From Pseudeuparius sepicola (taxonomy: Eukaryota; Arthropoda; Insecta; Coleoptera; Anthribidae): a stretch of DNA of 64,000 nt. This document shows positions 57,436 to 64,000 of the stretch, in pieces. The first letter of the stretch is position 1. Each line of letters opens with the position of its first letter. Under the pieces are notes generated by a model. That model saw nothing but the letters and a program-made list of their open reading frames with translations. It was not told the DNA's origin and made no database searches. Made by a program: the position numbers and the translations under genes. The DNA lies in NCBI GenBank assembly GCA_963920635.1, contig OY987303.1, positions 45,011,223-45,075,222 of the forward strand, given 5' to 3'.

Positions 57436-58059
57436 CATGGGCTCCCGCAGAAAAATCCAGGGGGGGGACAAAAGTCAAATTCAAACTTTATTATTTTTGT
57501 TTATTTCAAATACGTTTTAATTTTCTAAAAATAACAAAAACAACACGACAACAAAAAATATCAAATCCTAAACGAAACAAAAAATAAATATTTCTCGGTA
57601 TCTATGATTAAATATTGATGTTATGAAAATATATAAGTATAGACATATTGCATAAGTATGTGTATACAAAACAACACGCAGGTATAACAAAAATGTAAAA
57701 TCCTAAATAAAATCTAAAAAATAAATATTTTTCGAATTTTCGATTCCTACGTATGTACCTAATATGCTTGTTGCAATACTCATTTTATGATCTAATATAC
57801 AATTACACAATATGTCCATATGTTCACTTTGTATTATACCATAATCTCGACATTCTCGACCCTCTGGCTGGTGACTAGAATCTAGAATGGCAACTGCCCT
57901 AAGGATAACCAAATAAAGTGGTCCTCATTATTTCACTCTAAATTTTTATAGCTATGTGTTTATCATTCTTTGCAAGTGGTTATAAAAGTGTGAAGCGAAA
58001 CAATGATTTTCCAGGGGGGGGGCAACTGCCCCCTTTGCCTTCCCCCTGAGGGCGTCCAT
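57436..58059. mobile_element. hAT-like non-autonomous element, 8-9-bp target duplication
   Basis: The direct repeat ATTCTTTGG flanks it (57427-57435 and 58060-58068). The termini are ATGGGCTCCCGCAG and the complement of ATGGACGCCCTCAG. Both subterminal regions have CCAGGGGGGGG tracts. The interior is AT-rich with two diverged copies of an AACAAAAATATCAAATCCTA-type repeat (about 57530-57600 and 57665-57730). Confidence 0.65.
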
Positions 58060-58365
58060 ATTCTTTGGGTTAAAATAATGTCGACTTCCTTTATGCATAA
58101 AAAACGAATGTTAATATTAAAAGGTCCTGTGTTTTTAAGATATTTAGTTGAAATTTTTAATATCACTTTTTAGGTTGAGTTTATCTTCTGTAAGTTTTTG
58201 GCTCTTGAGGAAACACTAAAGAAACGCGCCGGAAGCATTACCTCACGGATGATGTGAGAACGAGCATTTTACAGAATACTTAAACTGAATGTCAAAAGTT
58301 CAAAAATAAAATTGCAGGACAAGCATTTTCAAAAAAACATTGATTGCTACATTTTTCGGTTATAA

Positions 58366-58800
58366 TATGATATGATATGATATGATATGATATGATATGA
58401 TATGATATGATATGATATGATATGATATGATATGATATGATATGATATGATATGATATGATATGATATGATATGATATGATATGATATGATATGATATGA
58501 TATGATATGATATGATATGATATGATATGATATGATATGATATGATATGATATGATATGATATGATATGATATGATATGATATGATATGATATGATATGA
58601 TATGATATGATATGATATGATATGATATGATATGATATGATATGATATGATATGATATGATATGATATGATATGATATGATATGATATGATATGATATGA
58701 TATGATATGATATGATATGATATGATATGATATGATATGATATGATATGATATGATATGATATGATATATGATATGATATGATATGATATGATATGATAT
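58366..58800. repeat. (ATATG)n pentanucleotide microsatellite, ~87 copies
   Basis: An almost perfect ATATG/TGATA run of ~435 bases, broken once near 58768 (TATGATATATGATATG). It directly abuts the mariner element at 58810. The minus-strand frame of repeating ISYHI residues is an artefact of the repeat. Confidence 0.98.
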
Positions 58801-58809
58801 AAAATAATA

Positions 58810-59355
58810 CAGGGTGGCGCAAAATGACAGTTATGGTTTAAATGCTTTATAACTTTATTTTATTTTCTTTCAGAAATTGGTAAAGTAGACTTGGGAAAGT
58901 GAAAATGAAACGATACACGATAGAACAACGAACCAAAATCGTCGAATTTTATTTTTTAAACGAACGATCAGTTGTGCTAACGCAGCGTGCCTAGACTTCA
59001 ACTGGCCGTCACGTTCACCGGACTTGAGCGCTCCCGACTTTTTTTGGGCTTATTTGAAAGAGCGAGTGTATGTCAATAAGCCAGTAACCATCCGTCAACT
59101 GAAAACCAATATTCGTAACGAAATCCGCGCCATAACACCCAAAATCTTGCTCAAAGTAATGGAAAATGTGTTAAAAAGAGCACGACTTTGCGAAGCAGAA
59201 AATGGCCATTATTTGCGAGATGTAATCTTTCACATCTAACTCATTAATATTCCCCAGTTATGTACTGTATTACAAAACATACATATTTATAATTTCCATA
59301 GAAATAAAAAAGTTATAAGGCATTCAAACCACAACTGTCATTTTGCGCCACCCTG
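58810..59355 (+). mobile_element. Internally deleted mariner-like transposon
   Basis: The ends CAGGGTGGCGCAAAATGACA and TGTCATTTTGCGCCACCCTG are exact complements, with inverted similarity extending ~55 bases. TA lies on both sides (58808-58809 and 59356-59357). Only the two extremities of a transposase gene remain between them, so it is a 546-base deletion derivative. Confidence 0.92.
58905..59239 (+). pseudogene. Mariner transposase, N- and C-termini fused by an internal deletion
   Basis: From ATG 58905 the frame reads MKRYTIEQRTKIVEFYFLNE... for 29 residues to a TAG at 58992. The C-terminal part follows at once in another frame: DFNWPSRSPDLSAPDFFWAY (58994 on), then LKERVYVNKPVTIRQLKTNI to a stop at 59237. 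The N-terminus is the usual start of a helix-turn-helix mariner transposase, and RSPDLxxPDFF includes the third catalytic D. About two thirds of the protein, with the first two acids, is missing. Confidence 0.88.
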
Positions 59356-59357
59356 TA

Positions 59358-60155
59358 TAATATGTAATTTTGGAGTTAAGAGGATTTTTGAGGAACATTT
59401 TGCTTTCAACATAAACCGTTGATTCCATCATTATAAAACAAGAGTGCACTTTTGTTGCAGAATAAAAAATTGCTCTGAAATCTGAAATGATGCACTTGCC
59501 AAATCAAAAAGAACACATCAACAAATTGCGAGGAAAGTGGCGCCCTCTGTGAGATATGTAGAAATTGGCATCTGCAGCTTATTCTTACGTATAATTCAAT
59601 TTAAAAAAAAACAACTTTTGAAGAACACAAAGAAGATAGGGTCATACTAAATAGGATAAAAATATATTTTTTAGTGAGATCTGTCAGATTTTTAAGTAGG
59701 TATGTCCCATTAACTACCGGGCATCCGAAATCACCTTTTTTACGAAAAAAAAATACGATAAACATTTTTGAACTAATGATATTTTCTTTTATGAGATAGA
59801 TGATAAAAAACATCAAGTAAGTATATTCTGTGGGTGGTTCTTCGCCATAAAACAAATGTTTCATCCGGAACTTTTTTGTCCCCTTTTAAGAGGGTACCTA
59901 TTGCCACATTTTGGAAAGTACCTACAGGTATTGACGGTATTGTATTATTATTATTGTTATTGTATGATTTTGTAATATGCTGTATACTGTATACCTAATA
60001 ATTTAGTTCTTATAAAAATCCTAATTTGACTACATTAGAATATTGAGCTGAGTGTTCATGCGTTGGAAACGACTGGTAACTTTTGCTCTAAAACAGAACA
60101 TGTTGCGATAACAAAAGTTCCTGCCCTACCTACTACCTACTATGTAGGCGTATAG
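59358..60155. other. Gene-free AT-rich stretch
   Basis: No gene is recognised. Confidence 0.45.
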
Positions 60156-60163
60156 CTTAATAT

Positions 60164-61278
60164 CACGGGCGTAGCCAGGATTTAGTTTTGGGGGGGGGGG
60201 TTTAGTTTGAGAAGTAAATAAAACAACAAAAATATATTTACATGAAATTTAATATCTATATATTCATCCGAAAAACTACGACATATTTATAAAGTTCTTA
60301 ACTTTAAATGAAATGGATAAATTATTAATTTCGTTCCTCTGCGCTAAATCTAAAACCATTAAAGAAGAAATCTTCGGCTTTTTCTTTTAAATATATCCAC
60401 TATCTGCATGAATTTCTGTTCCATAGTGAATGTTCATTAACCATTAAGTCTGTTTTCACTTGTAGTGTTTCGTAAATAGTTTTTCAGTCTCCTTAGGCTC
60501 GAGAAAGACCTTTCTGGGGTAGCAGTGGATACAGGAATGGTAGCCAAGATTTGTAGTAATGTGTAAATATTAGGATAAAGGTTTTTATCGCACATATCTA
60601 GGCATTCCAAACTAGATTTCGGGGTAGGCAGTCTTCTTATCAGCATGCAAGGTAGCTGAAGCTTTGATAGCTAAATCCAAATTTGTTTCTTTATTAGAAA
60701 CCCCTTGACCTTGACTACACCACTTTTTCCAGTAGTCCATACCTTTAGGTTTATCACCCTTCCTTTTTTCCCCTCCATTTTTCGACAGTAATAATGATTC
60801 ACGTATCTATCCTTAACAAGGTCATCGAATAACAGTGCACTAAAATTACTCACTTACACGGTACACTTAATTCTCTTCACTATTCGTTCACCACTTTTCA
60901 CTTTTATTCGCTTCGAGTTCGCATGGAACAATAAGCGCGGTCACGCGCCGCGGCGCCGCTTATATAGCAGCCCAGTAGCCGTCCAGAAACTTCCACGAAC
61001 TTCCACAAAGTTCCGCTCATTTCGACCTAGGGGCGTGGCGAATAATCGAGAAACAACGCAAAGTGTCCCTACAATACAAAATAGTTCGGCTGCAACTGCG
61101 TCTGCCTCTCGTCAAAAGATGGCGCTAGGCGCTACTATTACTACATATATTCAAACGTAATAATAATTTAACTCTTCACTCCTCGTATTTTTTCGGTATA
61201 ATATTAGGTAATATTTTGCTTATTTCGGGGGGGGGGGGTTTGAACCCCCGAAACCCCCCCCCCTTGGCCACGCCCGTG
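60164..61278 (-). mobile_element. hAT transposon, internally deleted, 8-bp target duplication
   Basis: A perfect 8-bp duplication CTTAATAT (60156-60163 and 61279-61286) flanks TIRs CACGGGCGTAGCCA and TGGCCACGCCCGTG. Poly-G and poly-C runs sit just inside both ends. The minus strand carries fragments of both ends of a hAT-type transposase gene. A GC-rich segment near 60930-61050 may be its promoter. Confidence 0.92.
60385..60880 (-). pseudogene. hAT transposase remnant with dimerisation domain
   Basis: On the minus strand 60646-60437 encodes LECLDMCDKNLYPNIYTLLQ-ILATIPVSTATPERSFSSLRRLK. The TPERSFSxLRRLKxxLRxT motif is the conserved hAT C-terminal dimerisation domain. After two stops the related text MQIVDIFKRKSRRFLL follows (to ~60388). 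Upstream (60853 on) lies an N-terminal-like segment, NFSALLFDDLVKDRY, and in another frame KGMDYWKKWCSQGQGVSNKE. The catalytic middle is deleted and frames are broken, so no active enzyme is encoded. Confidence 0.85.
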
Positions 61279-61329
61279 CTTAATATCGTGTATTAACATT
61301 AACTAGTAATGCCGAGGCTTTCCTGCTTT

Positions 61330-61700
61330 CTACCTGGTAAAAAAGTGCCCTAACGACCGGGCCCTAAACAACACCGGTCCTGGGTGGAGGCGCGAGGCGG
61401 CGGCGGGCCGCGGGCCGCGGGCCAGTCCCGGCCTTGACATTGACACGGCCCGCGCGCGCTCTCCAGATGGGGCCCTCGAGGGGCGCATCGCGATCCGCTC
61501 GCCGCTCGCCGTTCGCGGCCGCCGCGGCGCGCCGCCGGGCCAGCGCCCACCCGGACTGGCGCGGATGCCCTCCTAATTACTCACGGTGATGCCAGTGCGG
61601 TGGGCGCGGGGCAGAGCGGCGGGCGCCGAAGTCGGCGGTATGGGTCGGTGGTGCCAATCGCCAACGGCCCCGCTTCCCTCCTTTTCCAGTCTTTTTTGGT
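61330..61700 (-). promoter_or_regulatory. Very GC-rich island, candidate distal promoter or first exon
   Basis: This ~350-base block is the most GC-rich in the window (GGCGGCGGGCCGCGGGCCGC, GCGGCCGCCGCGGCGCGCCG) with dense CpG. On the minus strand it contains CATCACC-GTGAGTAATT at about 61585-61570, a good splice-donor match facing towards ovo. The frames across it are composition artefacts. It may be an upstream alternative first exon of ovo, another gene's promoter, or an assembly intruder. Confidence 0.35.
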
Positions 61701-61730
61701 ATATTCGGAGAGTCCATCCGTAGCCATATA

Positions 61731-62053
61731 CAGTGTCTTCCAAAAAGTTCGCAGCATAGGGGGGAAATTTTTAATTAATGTTTTATTTTTAATTTTTTGG
61801 TTACCTTTTGCTTGAAAAAAGATGAAAAATGACCCACCCAAACGTGGTCATGTGATTTTCGTTATCTGTCAAAAATTACATTTAAAAAATATATCGCCAA
61901 ATATGGGTTTATTTGTTGAAATATCAAAAAGTTTTACTTGAAAAAGTAGTTTCTTTTTCAATTTTACGTAAGTGTACCAAATTTGAACGCTCTAATAAAA
62001 GATTTAGTTTTTTGCCCAGTACAGATTTAGATATACCTATACGTAATACCCTG
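61731..62053. mobile_element. Possible Tc1-like MITE (CAGTGTCTTCC end)
   Basis: It starts TA-CAGTGTCTTCCAAAAAG and could end ATACCCTG-TA at 62053. The two ends agree only in the outermost few bases and no arms are visible, so the pairing is tentative. Confidence 0.35.
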
Positions 62054-62055
62054 TA

Positions 62056-63390
62056 AATAAAAAATCTACTTTCAGTTACAATAACAGTAGGTAATCACTT
62101 TTCTGCCCTGGGGCTTTTTAGTTTATTATAACCTTGTTTACTGGAATAAGTTGTGTAGCGCATTCCTTCAATAAGGAAAAACAAACAGGGAGGCCTACCA
62201 TGTGAAGACTGCAGGCTAAAAAGGATGACAAAAGTTTTGAGTAAAACAAATTTTAAAATTTAAATCCCTGTATCTATTTAAGAAATAGACTTGTTGTTAG
62301 TAACCAATTTTTAAAATGTTAGCTGGGGTATCTTGTTTTGGTAAAACGTTTTGTTAGTTATATTTTTGTGACAGGGGCGTCCAGAGAAATTGTAAAAGGG
62401 GGTTAAGCACATTAAGTCAGCGAAAAAAGATGAATGTCGGCAAAAAATCAATATTCACTTAAAATATATTTTTTATAAATGAAATTTAGTTACATGGAAA
62501 ATTTTCAAAGTAGAGTTCAGCTTCTACACTACAAAAACTCGTCCTAATTTTGCCCTTTTTTAGTTACTGGTAGCATATAACTCTCAGACATGTTAAAAAT
62601 GCAATGGTGTCGCAAACAAATCGCAAACAAACGCACGCGAGGTACTCTGGCTTCAAGCAAAAGTGATCTGTTTGGAATAAAATACCCCACATGCGTAAAT
62701 AACATAATATTAAAACGCCTTTTACTAGATACTGCGATCTGTGTTACTCTGTATAGTATGCTAGGCAGTAAATAATGGCTTTTGGCCATAATTTGGCACA
62801 CCTATCTCAAATACGGATTTTTGTGGACCCTCATCCTTTTTAACCTCTAGTCTTCATGTATTTTTCGCTTCAATTATTTCCTTAATAGAATGTTTGTCCC
62901 AATACTTTTAAAGGGGGTCCCCGGTGTTTCATTATTTTCCATGGTGACATAAAACTTGGCTGAGCCTATGTCAATGAGTAATACCTAAGCATTCTCATAT
63001 TTTACAAAATCACGTTCTTAATATAATGGCATAATTCACAATATCCTTATAACGACTTATAATAATAAACTGTGGTTTAAATCACAATATAGTAAATATT
63101 CCTGGGCCGCAAGAATGTTGATCCAACATGAACGTTGTAAAATTTATGCGCGTCTGTTATAGATTCAAATCAAGCGCTCTGCTGTGGTTTGGTGACAAAC
63201 ATATTAATAATTTCGTCAAGTAGTCACCACCTTATACAGAGTCGTTTACCAATTAATATGCACTGGGCATCACATCAATGCCGATGGGAACTTCGTACTT
63301 GAAAGAGGCCGTCGGTTGTCAAATCTGCATGTTTATGCTAGAGAAAATAATATAACTACTTATATATTATAAATTTTTGTATATAACTAG
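62056..63390. other. Gene-free stretch
   Basis: No gene is recognised. A hAT-like terminus (ACAGGGGCGTCCAGAG) lies at about 62374 without a partner. Confidence 0.45.
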
Positions 63391-63394
63391 ATAA

Positions 63395-63952
63395 TTACAA
63401 GAAAAGGTGATAATGGGCAAACACTCAAAGTTAACAAAAAGAAAAAACTAGTAACCGCATACACGTGTTTCATGCTATTTGGCAATCATCAGTACGGTGT
63501 AACATTAACCAAATCAAAAGATAGGCATGATTTGGGAAGCAACAAATGAAGTCCAGGCAGGAGCCAACAGCACATTTTCAGCTAATCGCTAATCTTACAT
63601 CCTTATTGTCATTGTATCTTGCGTTATGAAGATTTCCACGCAGGTCGCTTTAGCAGCCTCCGTGGCGATGTTAGTATAAGCCCCAAAATAGGGGATGTGC
63701 TGACTGAAGCTGCAAATGTGCTGTTGGCTCCTGCCTGGACTTCATTTGTTGCTTCCCAAATCATGCCTATCTTTCATTTGGTTAATGTTACACCGTACTG
63801 ATGATTGCCAAATAGCATGAAACACGTGTATGCGGTTACTAGTTTTTTTTCTTTTTGTTAACTTTGAGTGTTTGCCCATTATCACCTTTTCTTGTAATTA
63901 TTACATTTACACTCGCTAATCTTACATCCTTATTGTCATTGTATCTTGGGTT
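63395..63952. mobile_element. Repeat family S, copy 3, flanked by a 12-bp direct repeat
   Basis: Inverted ends (AGAAAAGGTGATAATGGGCA and TGCCCATTATCACCTTTTCT) span ~500 bases. The block AATCTTACATCCTTATTGTC-ATTGTATCTTG occurs twice in direct order (about 63590 and 63918). ATAACTAGATAA occurs at 63383-63394 and 63953-63964 and could be a target duplication. The interior shares GCAGGTCGCTTTAGCAGCCT with copy 1. Confidence 0.7.
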
Positions 63953-64000
63953 ATAACTAGATAAGTATATTTTTTGTGTCTGTACGTATAACTGTTTAAC

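Noticed and set aside
58292..58822. 176-residue minus-strand frame of repeating ISYHI
   Set aside because: It is the translation of the ATATG microsatellite, not a protein.
61350..61550. Arginine/alanine-rich minus-strand frame in the GC island
   Set aside because: Composition artefact; starts and ends show no splice or start signals consistent with it.
1..64000. CRISPR arrays, bacterial operons, prophage
   Set aside because: No regularly spaced unique spacers and no dense coding; the window is clearly eukaryotic, with splice sites, TA-target transposons and LINEs.

Overview
This is eukaryotic, almost certainly insect, chromosomal DNA. It is AT-rich, packed with short and palindromic DNA transposons, and has very little host coding sequence. 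The one host protein-coding exon I recognise lies on the minus strand at 13187-13037. It encodes a SNAG-like N-terminus beginning MPKIFLIKNRLHQQQ, the start of the Ovo/Shavenbaby (Svb) zinc-finger transcription factor of insects, and ends at a GTGAGT splice donor. The 13 kb to its left (positions 1-13036) would be the first intron of that gene. The 50 kb to its right would be its upstream intergenic and cis-regulatory territory. I could not settle the insect order.

Layout. 1-13 kb: AT-rich intronic DNA with a palindromic element (1349-1743), a tRNA-like module (1920-1993), a broken Merlin transposase (3496-2597), a foldback (6044-6619) and small MITEs. 13-13.6 kb: GC-rich promoter and 5' UTR of ovo with an Inr-like TCAGTC. 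13.7-19.9 kb: three direct copies of a ~85-120 bp module found only just upstream of ovo, and a nested transposon stack (17639-19458). 21.9-24.2 kb: a Tc1/mariner element with ~500-bp inverted repeats and a nearly full-length but broken DDxD transposase. Its TA target duplication and CAGGGTG ends match those of many foldback elements across the window, which are probably non-autonomous relatives. 26-36 kb: hAT elements, MITEs, and an unclassified 4.7-kb interval bounded by a perfect 45-bp inverted repeat, with a 108-bp tandem array carrying GCAATC...GATTGC dyads near its right end. 36.2-39.7 kb: a nest of foldback, LINE, foldback and foldback. 40-50 kb: an unclassified TIR element with a 9-bp target duplication and several very large foldbacks. 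54-55.5 kb: a foldback containing a perfect palindrome of two 187-bp arms. 57-61.3 kb: two hAT-type elements, a 435-bp ATATG microsatellite and an internally deleted mariner. 61.3-61.7 kb: a second, very GC-rich island with a minus-strand splice-donor-like site, a candidate distal promoter.

The window does not show a gene pathway. It is a regulatory landscape around ovo/svb that has been repeatedly invaded by TA-targeting foldback transposons. Every transposase and reverse transcriptase I recognise carries stops, frameshifts or deletions, so none looks autonomous as it stands.
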